Source: Geosiphon pyriformis
Taxonomy: Eukaryota; Glomeromycota; Glomeromycetes; Archaeosporales; Geosiphonaceae
Assembly: GCA_016748015.1 (NCBI GenBank)
Contig: JAAOMT010000690.1
Location: 535,790 to 574,812, forward strand
DNA: 39,023 nt
Direction of reading: 5' to 3'
Shown here: piece after piece, positions 23,645 through 36,400 of the stretch
Position numbering within the stretch: position 1 is the stretch's first letter
Layout of the letters: every line of letters starts with the position of its first letter
Made by a program: the position numbers and the translations under genes
Notes under the pieces: generated by a model
Databases searched by the model: none
Seen by the model: the letters and a program-made list of their open reading frames with translations, nothing else
What the model was told of the DNA's origin: nothing

Positions 23645-23773
23645 TTTATTTATTTATTTAACAAGTGAGGTTCACATACAACCTAGCACTATACATCAAA
23701 GAAATGATCTAAACTAGACATAAATCATGCATTTTCTACACGTGACCAGCCACTTAGGCCAGTTAAAACAACA

Positions 23774-26700
23774 CTATGCAGCTATATAGACAGAAGCTGA
23801 ATTACCAATGCTGGAAAAAAACATACAAGACTTGCAAAAACCAAAATGCACACCAAAAGCTTCATCAATACCAAGCAAATCAACCACACCAGCAGAAAAC
23901 CATGAAGTCAAACCAGAGACCGAAATAGGAGATGAACCATCTAAAGGAATCAGTCTGTGTTTTTTCATATAGGCATGGTGTTTGGTCTGAACCAACCAGA
24001 TCTCATCTCTAAAAGCAAGACCAAGAGAACACGCAAAATTAATGACCTCCAAACATGCCATCTTGGAATTATGGAAGACGGAGACAGCTTCACTGAACCA
24101 TTTATTAAAAACAAAACCCTTATGGAGAGCCATAGACACTGAGGACCCTAAAACACAAGACGACAACAACTACAACAAAACCGAAGAAGAGACAGAAGAA
24201 CCAGAAAGTGTTTTCTAAGAGTTCATGTAAGAATCCAACAACTGACACCGAGCAGAATCATTGACTTTACAAGAAAAAACATGATTCGACACCTTTACAT
24301 CACCACAATATAGACACAACACACTGGGATAAAGTCTATTATAAAGCCGTTTTCGAACAGCCACAGACAACTGATGATGTAAAGCCTTCATAAAATAAAA
24401 GCGCGCATTAGCCAAAATTTTGCTAGTGAAACTGGTGGCCATATGCAAATCAGGATGCCACACCAAAAAAGAGCGGGACCAATCAACATCAGTACACAAG
24501 TCGACAGGCAGAAATTTAGAACCAGACCCCACCTTCCAACGCGCACGACACATGGCACAAAAAATGTCACAGACAAAGTGCCTTGAATTGCCAGAGACAA
24601 CATTGCCATCAGCCATCAAAAAGTGTTCATTCAGGCAAGGAGGAAGAAACCAGTCAGAAACAAAAACAGCACTGGCAATTACATCAGCATGCTTGTTTCC
24701 CAAAACCCCAGAATGACCTTTGACTTTGTGCCAGTTAACTCTTAGACTTTTACTGTAAATGACGTTGGCAATGTGTCGACACTTAACCCAACACCGATTA
24801 CGGAAATCAGAAACCACCAAACCCAATTCTGATTTGCAAGCATTCAAAGCAGACTGACTATCCAAAAATAAATAAACAACACTAAAAACAAGAACACACT
24901 CGAAAGCCAACGCAATTGCCTGTAACTCAGCCATGGTAGATGACATCAACCCAGACATGTCAATACCCAAACCCATACCAATGTCCTCAAAAAAGGCTGC
25001 AGCACCTGCTTCACAGCCAACCATACCCAAATTTCTCAATGACCCATCAGTGTAGACCGATAGCACCCTTGCATTGATTTGTGAGAGACAATCACAGACA
25101 GACACAAAACCAGAGGAACCCAGAATGTTCAAGGAACCAATATTAGCAAGAAGAGGGATGTGGGCAGGAGAGGAATCCTCACCAGCAAGAAACACAGCAG
25201 AAAGTCTGAACCACTCAGGAATAGGGCCACAGAGGTCCAGTTTCTTCCATCGCTTAAATGTGGACCAATCAAAGACAGTATCATAATGATCACGAAATTG
25301 GTCTACAAAGGCCACACCATACTGCCAAAGCAAGGAGAGACTTCTAGAGAAAACTGACTCACCCAAAACAGTTGACATGAGTGTCCCATCATTGGCATGA
25401 AAGGAATTGGGAAAGAATCCACCCAATGACAATTTGCAATTATAAAGCACGTGAACCACACCCACCAAAAAATTATTAGAGGCGCTAACACAAATGCAAA
25501 CAGGAGAACTCAACAGATGAATAGGGCACTAACATAAAACCTGCAGGTCATGAGACCTATGAGAGAACAAACGTCCCACAATCCCACCAGAGTTGGCAAA
25601 ATTAATAAGAGAAGCAACCTTGCCTTCAGACTGAATCTGCAGGAAAGATCTCAAACCATAAAAGGAGGGGTGATGGATCGAATCACTAAGAAAGTCGAGC
25701 GGAAGTCCAGATTTGAGCTTCAGACCCTTATGAATCATAACATCTCACTTGTTGCAAATACCTATAGAAACAAAGCTAAATTGTGTCCTATAGCTAATTA
25801 TAGGTTGGAGAACTGCTAAAACCAAATATAAGAACTGCTTATCTAAGATAGCTTTTCTCAGAACCAAATTTGTAAAGAAATGAACATCCGAATGTGCCTT
25901 AGCTAAACTGGGTTTGGAAAGACCCTTAGTTGACAGAAATATGCCCAAATACTGATGGGATTCACCCTTTTTGGCAACAGAGATAGGTGAACTACTAATG
26001 AAAAGAACGGGATTTCCAACTTTACAATTGATAGAAATAGCTACTGTCTTGTTATTGTTTATTGAGATGTCATTAATCCGAAAAACTCACTAGCAATGTC
26101 CAAAATATGTTGAGTAGCTCTCTGACTACTGCCAACCCAAATTGTATCATCAACAAAGGCACCAGCAGCAAAATAGGAAGAAAGCCCAGCTTGCGATCCG
26201 ACATGACCACTCTTGGAAACAAAATGAGAAATTAGCCTATACTCACAGACACTCTCCTGATGCTTGACTTCGCACAAAAGAGAATCATAAAAAATGCGCC
26301 ACAGGAGGGGGAAAAAGATCTCTCCTTGATCTAAACCATCATGGACACGATAGTCATCTGTCAAACCAAAATCTGTCATAACTCGATTAGTGCAATCTCT
26401 GTAAATGCCACCAAAAAACCGAATAAACTTGTTGCACATTTTAATTCTGACCAAACACTTCTCCAAATGCTCCCAGCCAACAGAATCATACATCTTCCTC
26501 ATATCTTGCAAGACCACCCAAAGCTCTCGGTTCTTTTCCAGGGCATCTTCAACAACCAAACCAACTGCAAAAATGGGAGACTGTGTCATCATACTTTTTA
26601 AAACCGAAAAATTGTCACCACGAAGGACATCATAAGTGCTGCATGCTGAAGAAATCCTGTCTGAGAGTATTTTGGAAAGAATCTTGTGAGCTGTCTCAAT

Positions 26701-28450
26701 CAGTGCAATAGGATGAGTATTTGTAAGAACACTCTCCCATTCATACGATTTGGGAATCATCAAAACCCAAGCTTCTCTCCAAGGGCCAGAGACAGATTTT
26801 TCAGACAGGCAAGAGTTTAAAAGCACCAATAGCATATTAAGGACTGAAATATCGCAATGTTTCCAAAGCTCATTCGAGATACCTGAAAGACCAGCAGCTT
26901 TGCCATCCAACAGGTTGGAAACAACCTCAAACAATTTGTTGAAGCCGATCACACCCATTACACCAGAAAAAGCTTCATCGAAAACATAACCTAAAGGACA
27001 ATACTGGTGAGACCACTCATCATTAACGTCAAGCACCACTCTTTGCTTTCTGGTCCAGCCTTCCATAATCTCATCCACCTTAGACTTTACAAGAGCAGGA
27101 TCCAACACCAGCTCATCCCTCACCACCAAATGATCTAAAACTACCTTGTGGAAGGGTCATTCCAAAACACTATGCACAGTATGACCTTTGTTCAACTCAA
27201 AACTCTCCATTCTCTTGTCAATTGCTGACTTGATCTGAAATTCTTTGGCACAGTTTGATTCTGACAACTTAGATAAATGGTAAAATTTCCTTATCCTGGT
27301 CAAGGCTGAATGAATGGCATCAAAATGAGAACCCAAAAGAAAGAGAGACTCCACAACAGAAGCATTAGCAGTATCAATTCTCTTCCATGTGTCAAGTAGA
27401 AAAACAAATTCCTCATGAGAGACCAGACGAGAGGCTTTGACAATCTTCGACACCAAAAGTTCTAATTTGTAAAATCTGGATGATACTCTATTATAGACAC
27501 TGTCAAAACTCTTAAACCATTTTTTTTTGAAAACGTTTTCAGCCGACAAACACACTACTTGGCAAAAGTGACTCCACATTGTGTCCAGGTCCAAACATAT
27601 CTTGGCAGCATAAAATTCATCATAGAACATAGCAGCATTCGCCGAAGTATCCTCTTTAAACTTGATCCAATTAGCATCACCAGCATTTACAAAATTGTAC
27701 TTCCAACAATCCTTATTTGCTTGATTGCACAATGAGTTCAACTGCACATCCAGCAAACCACCAAGACCCACGGAGACAGAAACAGCTTTATGATCAGTGT
27801 CAAAATACTCTTCAACACCAGACACATCACGATCCAAAATTGTGTTAACAAAACTCGATGACACAAACACATAATCAATAACTTTAGCCACTCCATAAAA
27901 ATTGTTCCATGTAGCATCCTTTTCAAACAAGCTTCTACTTAAAGAGTTGACCAAACCCAAATTGAAGCATTTTTTTAAGCTGGCACTTTTGCGAGAACCA
28001 TCTTCATTGAAGTCACCACCCAAGATGATGAAAAAAGACTCATTTACCGCCCTCGCAATCAAAGAATTGATATCATCCACCTGAGAGAAACATACTGCCA
28101 AAAATGATCCAGCATATAGCCCCAAAATTGACACAGACAGTTTATTTTTGAAGAGAAGCTTAACAGAAAGAAATGGGCCAGGAATGTCTAAAACCTTACA
28201 CGCATGCCAAGCCAAGAAATTGTTCATAATGATTGCAACCCCAGAACCCATGTGACCAGAACTCAAACCAGAAGTAAAAACCCGAACACCAACAAACTTG
28301 TTCATAATCCAAGGGTGAACCCCATCTTTCAACTTAGTCTCAGTAACAATTGAAATCATATTGTTCATTTCTTTATGCCAACAAATAATATCCTCCTATT
28401 TCGCAGAATTGTTCATACCCCTAACATTGCACGTGGCAATTTTCCAAATA
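23774..28450 (-). pseudogene. LINE ORF2 polyprotein: endonuclease, RT, RNase H, zinc finger
   Basis: The AP-endonuclease begins near 28450 (KIATCNVRGMNN) and shows TETK, GGDFNED, DYVF and TDHKAV, the metal-binding and catalytic set. RT (about 27129-26059) has DMRKMYDSVGW, GLDQG and the catalytic FVDD. RNase H (about 25100-24600) has YTDGS, AELQAI, LFLDSQSAL and KGHSGVLGNKHAD, so the four acidic positions are kept. A CLYCGDVKVSNHVFSC zinc finger follows near 24300, then a C-terminal region to 23774. The protein would nick target DNA and copy the element RNA into it. Five in-frame stops plus one frameshift near 26060-26090 prevent translation as one chain. Three of the stops are TAG and two TGA, obtainable from CAG/TGG and CGA/TGG by single transitions. 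Confidence 0.88.
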
Positions 28451-28502
28451 TAACTGGTTATTGAGATGAAGAAAAGACCAGAGAACCCGAATCAGCACAC
28501 AT

Positions 28503-30320
28503 CTACTCTAACTTCGCCAAAATTGAACCAATGGAGGCATCGAGAGCAACCAACTTCGATTCTAAAACACCAACTTTAGAAGTCAGCACCTTGGAACTGC
28601 TATGACCCAACTGAGAATTATCATTGCTAGAAGGGAAGGAAATAGGTTGAGTTAAAGGAACGTTTAACACCATGTTAGAATCCAAGTCAGAGTTAGCCAC
28701 CATAAGAGAACCAGAGATGGACGGTTGAGGAGTATTCACTGAAGGAATCATATCAAAAAGAGGAGCTAAAGGCACCAAACTGAGATTGTCAAAACGAAGA
28801 AGAATGTTCGAAATTTGATCAGATAAAAGCTCTACAGAGCGTTCCAGACATGCTAAATGCACACCCAAGGGGGCATCAACCATAGAGAGAGGAGAAGGGG
28901 TACCACCAGAACTCGAAGCACCAATGAGCAGAGAACCAGAACCAGAGCCATCAAGAGAACCACGAGAGACCAAAGCAACTGAGACCACTTGGGCCCAGGA
29001 TTTGCCTTCAAAAGTGACAGGACGAGAGATCGGAATCTTCTTTTTAGCATATAATTTGGCCAATTGAAGACGAGTATCCAAGTTAGCAGGCTTTTTAAAT
29101 GACTTGGGTGACTGAGAAACTGATGCAACCTCAGTATCACATTCCAAGACAGAATGACCGAACTTCTCACACCATTTACAGCAAACCAAATCCAACCTAA
29201 CCCATGAGAGTTTCACTCCACCAAAGATTGGCTCCATGTGAAAAGCTGATTCCATAGCTTTATCAGATTCAAAACATACCACAGCACAGCGTGTTCTGTT
29301 GCCAGTCTCTAATGAACAATTGATCACACAAGTTTTCCCACCGGCCTCTTCCAATAGATTCCCAAGATCATGAGCTGTCATTTCCACTGGCAAAGTAAAT
29401 AAAAGTGCCTTGAATTGATCCCTAAAAGCCCATGTCTCACAATCTCCCACAGCCTTGGCCACATGCACAGAATCTTCCCCAACTAGGAAAGACCATTTTG
29501 ACACCAACAGATCAGCCTGGCTAGATTCGGCAAACTCCACCACAGCCTTCTGCCACAGCCCAATGAGTTGCAATTGGATTGACACCACTTGACCAAATTC
29601 AGACACGGTGGTGACGATCATTTTTTTTGGTGTATCCATGAGAATTTCCTTGATGACTACTGCCCGATCTGAATGAACTCCTTGTCTCTTAAGATTGCTG
29701 TTTACCATGATGTTATTTTCCTTGGCCAATAAGATGGTTTTCTCCATGTTTTCTGATGAAATGAACGTCGATCTGATGATCCCTTCAAATTTTGAGGGGG
29801 TAGTGGCCCCCCCAAAACCATTGATTCTTGAAAATAATTTCCTTACAACTTGAGTTTTAGCCATTGCTGATTTCCCTTCCATAGCTAAAAGATTGATGTC
29901 CAAAGCAAAAAATTTCTTCACAGCTACTTCCACCTGAATTTTAACAATTTTGGGGTCCACCCACACTTTTTCCAAAGAGAAAGACAAATGGGGAGGAAGA
30001 GAAACTTCCTCTTCATTATCCATGTCATAATTAATAGAGCCAAGAGGGGAACTGATAGCCGCACCAGTATTGAAATACTTTGCATTGGGCGTATTCATTT
30101 GGGAGTCAGAGATGACTTTACCATCAAAGGCTTTTCCATCTGTATCCATGCTAGTAGGTTGTCCGTCTATACTAACAGGTCTACCATCTTTAAGATTCTT
30201 ATCCGTACTTGAAAGTTTAACACCACTGAGAGGCTTTTTGACTTTTTAAGATGAACCATTACCAACTGAACCAGGGGTTGAGACTCTGGCAGACTTTTTC
30301 TTAGCACTAAGACCACTCAT
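28503..30320 (-). pseudogene. LINE ORF1: RRM-like and CCHC zinc-knuckle nucleic-acid-binding protein
   Basis: From a candidate ATG at 30318-30320 the frame runs 606 codons to TAG at 28503-28505, with one internal TAA at 30246-30248. A start at 30147-30149 would avoid that stop and still give 548 residues. An RRM-like segment (ALLFTLPVEMTAHDLGNLLE and on to the AVVCFES strand) precedes a perfect CCHC knuckle, CKWCEKFGHSVLEC, near 29180. A Ser-rich linker and a C-terminal heptad-like helix (about 28600-28510) follow. LINE ORF1 proteins bind the element RNA and act as chaperones; that role is inferred from family. Two shorter relatives of this ORF occur at 32160 (+) and 34780 (-). Confidence 0.85.
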
Positions 30321-30460
30321 AGTGGCAGCCGGACCAATAACAAAAGGGTTTGATTCTTGTAAAATATTGGAAGACAGTATGCAAAAACAGAAAAAACTAC
30401 TTTCAAAATTTGACTCTTTTTCAGGAATTTGGGACAAAGGAGAGATTTTTAAATATTGAT

Positions 30461-32074
30461 TTAGCAAGTGTAAATGCTTAAAAAACAAACAATTTTTAAA
30501 GTTTTTTGGTTTAAAATTGTTAATTGCTAAGATTATAAAAAAATTAAGCTTAAACAGCAGATTTTAATGCAATTATTTCATTAAAAAATAGTTTATTATT
30601 GATAATATAAAGTTTTTTAAAGTTAAAAATATGTTTTGAAATAATGCAAAATTAATAAATACTATTAACTATTTGTTAATAATCAAAAAATACAAAAAGT
30701 CTAATATTATAAGTCAAAAATAACCAAAGATATAGCTATTAAAAAATAATTGAGAAACAAATAAAAAGTTTTAGTTTTAATAAAAGGAGTATAATAAGAA
30801 GTATTTTAAAATAATATTTTTAAAAAGTAATTTTGAACTATTTAATAGTTAAAAAAAAATTGGTTTTAAAACCAAATAAAATAAAACTTAAAGTTAATAA
30901 AATTATAATAAGTTAGATAAAAAAACAAAAAATATTTGCAGTAGTGTTTAATTTGTAGTTTTATCAGTATACTATTAAGTTATATAAAAGAAAATATTTT
31001 TTTGGTATAATAAGTAAGATCTGAATAAAAAAATTGGTTTTAGTTATTCATAGTCTGTTTGATAATAAGATTGTTAGTTTGTTTAAAATATTAAATGAAC
31101 TTTAAAAACATTATAATAACATAATAATGAAATGTTTTTTGAATCTATTAAACTTTTGTTTAACTTTTGGCAATGTTTTAGTTTTTTGGAAAAGAGTATA
31201 GGTTTTAATATTTTCAAGCTTTATGATTGAAATAGTATTCTTACAAATATATAGTTTATTGTATTTATTAAGATAATTAAAAAAATTTTTAACAAAATTT
31301 TTTTAATTTGTATTTTTTTGTTTATAATAAATATAATGTTTTTTAAAATGCCAATTTCTTGGTTTTGAAAAGTACTTTGACCCAATTTTCTGTATTTATC
31401 ATTGGTTTGATAGTAAAAAATGCTTTGAAAAAAAGCCAAAAGCTTTAATTAGTTCTACAGAATATATGTAAAACATATAATTTAGTTAATTAATATTATT
31501 TAAAAACTAGTTTAAAGTATATTAAGATATATAATAAGTTTATTAAGTTTTTTAAGATTAATAATATTTCTATTAATAATAACAAAACAATAGTAGTTTT
31601 TATTAATTAAAAAATTGTAAATACTTTTTTGTATATTAGTAATTAGCTTATTTTTATTGTCAAGTATAGTAAATTTTATAGGTACTTGGAATTTTTTTGT
31701 CAACAGAAAATATGTCTAAATCAAGTTTTGTTAAAGCATATTTAGATATTAAGTTTTTTTGGAATTTGGTTTTTAAAAAAATATTATTAAATAAACAGTT
31801 TTTTTATTTGATCTTAGCAATTTTTTAACTTAAATAAATTATTAACACACAATTCAATTTTATATATAAAAGTTTATATTAGAAATAAAATATTATAATT
31901 AGAAAAAGATTTAAATTTAAAACCAATTTGCTTAGAGATTTTTTTAATCAAACTTTATACTATTTATTTTTGTATAAATTAAAATTTTTTAAACAGATAT
32001 AAGCAGAAAACAAAATAACTTTAGTAGTTTGGTTTTTTAATACAACTGAAATTCAAATTAATACAAAAAATTTT
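30461..32074. other. Very AT-rich spacer between LINE copies
   Basis: No supported gene. Two minus-strand open frames (31221-31439 and 31512-31703) are Ile/Asn/Lys-rich, as expected from A/T-rich DNA, and match no family I recognise. The stretch may be an older, unrecognisable transposon. Confidence 0.5.
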
Positions 32075-32590
32075 TTTTCTCCTTTATTCCAAATTTCCAA
32101 AAAAAGAGTTAAAAAGTTTTTTTTAAAAGAAATTTTAAATCATTCAGTATAATAAATCAAAACCGTTTTTGCTTGATTACAAGGCCACTGTTAGCTCTAG
32201 TATTATTGTTATGAAGAAGACTATTAAAAATTCTGGTTTAGTTACTGGCTTTAAAACTGTTGTGTCAAGAAAAAAAAAAAGAGGAGGAGCTTTGATTGAT
32301 GATATTAGCAACAAAAAAATTTTTGCTAAAGAAATAGGTAATCACTCATGGGATTCTAAAACTGATAATACTATTAAGTCTAATAGTGTTGACATGAAAA
32401 AAAAATGTTTGGTTAAAGAAATTAGCTTTAATTATAATAAGAGTGGTGCCTCTGCTAGAAGTAATTCTGATTAAACCCTTAAAAGCTTACAAATATGAAC
32501 CAAGAAAGCATTGGAAAAGCCATTGAAGAAAATTAATTTTTTGAGCAATAATAATGATAACAATGTTTTGTTGGATGCTTCTTTAACACT
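32075..32590 (+). mobile_element. LINE 5' fragment, plus-strand copy (5' UTR and start of ORF1)
   Basis: The plus strand repeats the LINE 5' UTR signature also seen at the start of the full-length copy (a CTCCTTT...CCAAATTTCC...AAAGAG series). It then encodes an ORF1 N terminus rich in Lys and Ser (32169-32474) with ECLVK/CLVKE, SFNYNKS and KALxKxLxKINF blocks shared with the minus-strand copy at 34538. The reading continues past a TAA at 32472 to about 32590, where it meets a minus-strand endonuclease fragment. All catalytic parts are missing. Confidence 0.72.
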
Positions 32591-34860
32591 TCTCTCCAAA
32601 ATTACAACCAACAGCTTGCCTTTAAAGAGAAAACAAACAGAAACAAGATGACCAGAAATTTTTTCAATTTTGGAAACATGACATGCAAGAGAATTGTCTA
32701 TAATAATTGCCACCCCAGCACCAAGAAACTTTTTGTTTAAGCCAAAAGAAAATATTCTCATTCCATCAAACATGTTTGCAATTCATGGTCTGATATTAGA
32801 TTTCAACTTTGTTTCTGTAATAATAAAAACCAACATTTTTAGATTCCACATGCCAATAAACAATATTCTTTTGTTTGGCAAGGACATTGATACTCTGAAC
32901 ATTACATGTAGCAAATCTTCAAACCAGATCTGTCATTGAGAAGAATGAGTAATGGAAACCAAATCAGCATTGTCTATTTTAGTTGAAAGGTTCATAACTG
33001 TGATTGACAGATTTTTTAAGGTTTTTTCTATCTTCAAGATAACCAAAGAATTAAAACTTACCACTTCTGTAATAGTCTCATTATTAGTGGTCACACCCAA
33101 ACTTTTACTTATTACTATATCTGCCCCTTGATTCTATGATAAAGGAGTTACCAATAGCTAATTTCTAGGACTAGGCTGAAAAACCATTGGTCCAAGTGTG
33201 TTCAACTTCTTAGCCAACTTGTTAATGTATTCTACAAGACTAGCAAAACTATGCTTAAGAGTAATAAACCTATTATTCAAATCAAATCACACTGGTAAGG
33301 AAGGTTTTATCTCTAAAGAGGAACTAGAATCTGACAAACCATTATCAGTAGAGAGAGAAGAGAAAAAAAACCCACCAACAATTTTTGTTTAAAAAACACT
33401 ACCAAAAAAAACAGAACAAAATATTGGCACTGACTGTTTGGCATAAATAGATACCAGTCTGCTTTTTATTATCTGACAACACTTTACAAAATAGACTATC
33501 AAAAGAAATTTTTCTATCCAAAGCATAGCTTAAAGATATATGACCAATTCTTTTATACTTGGCATATTTGACAAAACCAAGATAAGACCAATACAGTTTA
33601 ATATCTCTCAGCACTAGCATGGTTTCCATGACAGCATCTAGAAATTCAATAGAGTTAAAGTACACAACAGTATATCTACTCCAAGTATATGAAACAGAAT
33701 GATAATTAATAACACATGTTTTTCCATCCACTGAACCAATGAAGCCTTAAATGTCATGAGCATTAGTTTCAACAGACAGTATATAGAGCAAAGCCCTATG
33801 GCAATCTCTAATATTTTATAAATTTTTGTTTGAATTTGTCCTAGCAATGTACACAGCATTTTTTTCAATCAGGATAAACCACTTTGCAGCAACCAAATCA
33901 GCATAATCCAATTGCTCAAACTTCACCACAGTTTTTTGCTAAAGTTCTACCAACTGTATTTTGATCAACTTAATAATACCAAACTTGGATAGTGCAATGT
34001 ATACAGTCTTAGCAAAAGTACCAATTGGAATTTTTTTTAAAACTACAGCCTAATTTGAATGCCTAATGGATTTTTTAAGATCAGTATTTACAATAATATT
34101 TGTACCAGTAGTCTTTTCAGTGGCTTTCATTAGACTCAATTTAGAGATAAACATTGTTCTGATAATCTCTGAGAATTTTGAAAGAGTAAACACCTCCCCA
34201 AAACCATTGATTCTTGAAAACAACTTCTTAACTACAGCATATTTATTTAGAGGTGTTTTGCTAACCACCTTATCTAATTTGATATCTAATATGAACAATT
34301 TTCTAATAAAAACATTGACCAAATTCTTTAAAGAAAGAGGAAGTTTCAAAAGATCATTTGAGAGAATATTATTTATACTATCATAACTTGTGAAATTTAT
34401 CTTCCTTAGTGACTTGCCTAATGCTTTCTTAGTTTTAATATCTGGCCCTTTAAGTGTTTGATTAGGATTTTTATTAGCAAAAACACTACTTTTATTATAG
34501 TTAAAGCTGGTTTTTTCAACTAAACATTCTTTTTCCATATCAATACTATCAGACTTGGTGGTGTCACTAGTCTCAGAACCTTATGAACAACTGCTTGGCT
34601 TTTTAGTAAATTTTCTTTTGTTTCTAATACTCTTCTCCAAAGTGCTACTTTTCCTCTTTTTTTTTGACAAAACAGATCTGAAACTTCTACTAAAGCCAAA
34701 ATTTTCAACAACCTTCTTTATAATAGTAATACTAGGACCAACAGTGGTCTTAAAATCAAAAACAGTTTGGTTTTATCATATTGAATAATGAAAAAAACTT
34801 CTTTTAAAAACTTATATAACTCTTTTTTGAAAATTTGGGATGAATGAAAGAAAAAAACTT
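32590..34860 (-). mobile_element. Decayed LINE, minus-strand copy (5' UTR, ORF1, start of endonuclease)
   Basis: Read right to left it has the shared 5' UTR (about 34860-34790), an ORF1 (about 34780-33060) and an endonuclease fragment (about 32960-32590). The ORF1 includes KLFSRINGFGE, identical in nine of eleven positions to the full-length LINE. Its zinc knuckle has lost three of four ligands (region KYAKYKRIGHISLSYA). The endonuclease keeps GAGVAIIIDNSLACH, close to the full-length GSGVAIIMNNFLAWH. The element then stops at the inverted fragment. Stops are frequent, and A/T drift is far greater than in the full-length copy, so it is older. Confidence 0.75.
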
Positions 34861-36023
34861 AATAAAAATAGTAATACTATTTATTAAAAAAGTCTATTTT
34901 TATTAAAAATTAAATTAAAAAATATTGTTAAAATAAGATTAAAATTTTTTTTGATTTTAAAAATAAAATAATAATAATAATAAAAATAAGATTAAAAATA
35001 AAAATAAAAAATAAATTAAGATTATTAAATATAAAAGCTAATTAATATTGTAATTTTATTTTTTAAAAAAGTTTTTAATAAATTTAATCAAAAAAATATA
35101 TTATAAATAGTACAAAATTTAACTAAATGCTTATTTAAAAACAAGTTTTAAAAAATTTAAGTTATTTTTGTTGTGTTTGAAACAATTTTTTTTTAATTAT
35201 TATAGTAAATATAAATAATAAAATAAATTTTGAAAATTTTATAAAAAAACTACTTTTCTGTTATAAATTTGAGTAAATAAATAACAAAAAAAAATATTAA
35301 AAATAATAAAAATAATAATAAAAAAATTTAATTAAAAAAATAAATTAAATTTGTAAAAATTAATATATATAATTAATTTATATAATTAATTTTAAAATTA
35401 TAACTGTTTAATTTTTCTAAAAAATTTAAAGGTATAGTAATAGTTTATTATATTTATGTTTTTACTTATTTTTAAATTTAATTATAAAATTTTACTTACA
35501 AAAATTGACTTGTTTAATAAATATATAATTAAGTTATTAACGTTTTAATAATTTAAATTATTTTTTTATTGATTATTAAAAATAAATACCAAAATTTTTT
35601 TATATTAAAAGTATTATTATTATTATTTTGTTGTTTAAAAATTTATAAAACTATAATATATATCTTTTAATAATATAAATTTTTTAATAAAAATAAATAA
35701 TTAATAATTTTGTAAAAAATATAAAGTATTAATGTAAAAGTTATTAAATATAAATATATAAATATGTTTAAAATAAAAAATTAAATAAGCATTAAAATAG
35801 AAAATTGTTAAATACTTAAATAAAATAAAAACAAATAGTTTTTTTAATTTATATAGCTTAAATTATTGGTTATATATAAAAAATGTGTAAGTAATATTTT
35901 TGTTGTATATTTTAAGTTTTAATTAAATTATATTTAATTAATACATACAAATAACATTATTAAATTTGTTTTATTTATAAATTAAATATATAAATTTTAT
36001 TTAATAAGTTTAAAATTAATATA
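34861..36023. other. Extremely AT-rich spacer
   Basis: About 1.2 kb of almost pure A/T with homopolymer and AT/TTA runs. There is no coding potential and no recognisable element. It ends where the duplicated promoter block begins. Confidence 0.55.
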
Positions 36024-36400
36024 AAGTTATATATATATATATAAAATAATAATAAAAATATATTTTAATACTGGTTTAATTTTTTCCAATTTTAAAATTT
36101 ACAATTATTTTTATTTTAAAATAATAAAACGAATTTTATTCAATATTAAAATATATAAAACAATAATAATCTTAATTTAACAAAACAAAAATAATTTAAT
36201 GAATATAATACAATAATTATTAAAAAAACAATTATATTATAGAGTAAAAACTCTGATTATTGTTGTAACTTAACAAAGGCGGGTTTGTTACCTAAATAGT
36301 AAATTTATACTGATAAATCAAAGATCTGAAACGTCATTGACACGAACCAAACATATATTAGGCCATATCTTCCCAAACCATAACAAACACGCAAAACACC
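36024..36400 (+). promoter_or_regulatory. Promoter/5' leader block of the Crinkler-type gene (intact copy)
   Basis: This matches 20478-20789. The proximal 93 bases are conserved without gaps and contain TGATAAATCAAAGATCTGAA, a TATA-like CATATATTAGG about 50 bases before the ATG, and a C/A-rich leader ending AAAACACC before ATG. Compared with the other copy it carries about 60 extra bases (about 36240-36300), including a short inverted repeat (GAGT-AAAA-ACTC). Confidence 0.65.

Larger units (their letters stand above)
23645..30460 (-). mobile_element. Near full-length LINE retrotransposon with RNase H (I/Tad-like group)
   Basis: Read on the minus strand, a 5' UTR (about 30460-30321) leads to ORF1 with an RRM-like fold and CCHC knuckle, then ORF2 with AP-endonuclease, reverse transcriptase, RNase H and a terminal zinc finger, and a 3' tail of TAAA units (about 23665-23645). 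The domain order places it among RNase H-bearing LINEs (I/Tad1-type); the exact clade is not determined. Lesions are few: one stop in ORF1 (30246-30248), stops in ORF2 at 28396-28398, 27157-27159, 25745-25747, 25529-25531 and 24215-24217, and one frameshift near 26060-26090. Catalytic residues are intact. The element is GC-richer than its surroundings, consistent with recent insertion. Target-site duplications could not be delimited. Confidence 0.88.

Noticed and set aside
24420-24716. Plus-strand open frames over the LINE (also 25074-25357, 25550-25819, 26341-26989, 27902-28084)
   Set aside because: They are the antisense of the LINE ORF2 and ORF1, which have clear catalytic motifs on the minus strand.
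23645-30460. Horizontal transfer of the LINE because of its higher GC
   Set aside because: A recent insertion that has not yet undergone the A/T drift seen in older copies explains the contrast, and older relatives are present nearby.
31221-31703. Two minus-strand open frames as genes
   Set aside because: The Ile/Asn/Lys-dominated composition is what random A/T-rich DNA gives. No motif was recognised.
32075-34860. Twin priming as the origin of the inverted LINE pair
   Set aside because: Twin priming inverts the upstream segment ahead of a sense 3' segment with a tail. Here both outer ends are 5' UTRs and no 3' end is present.
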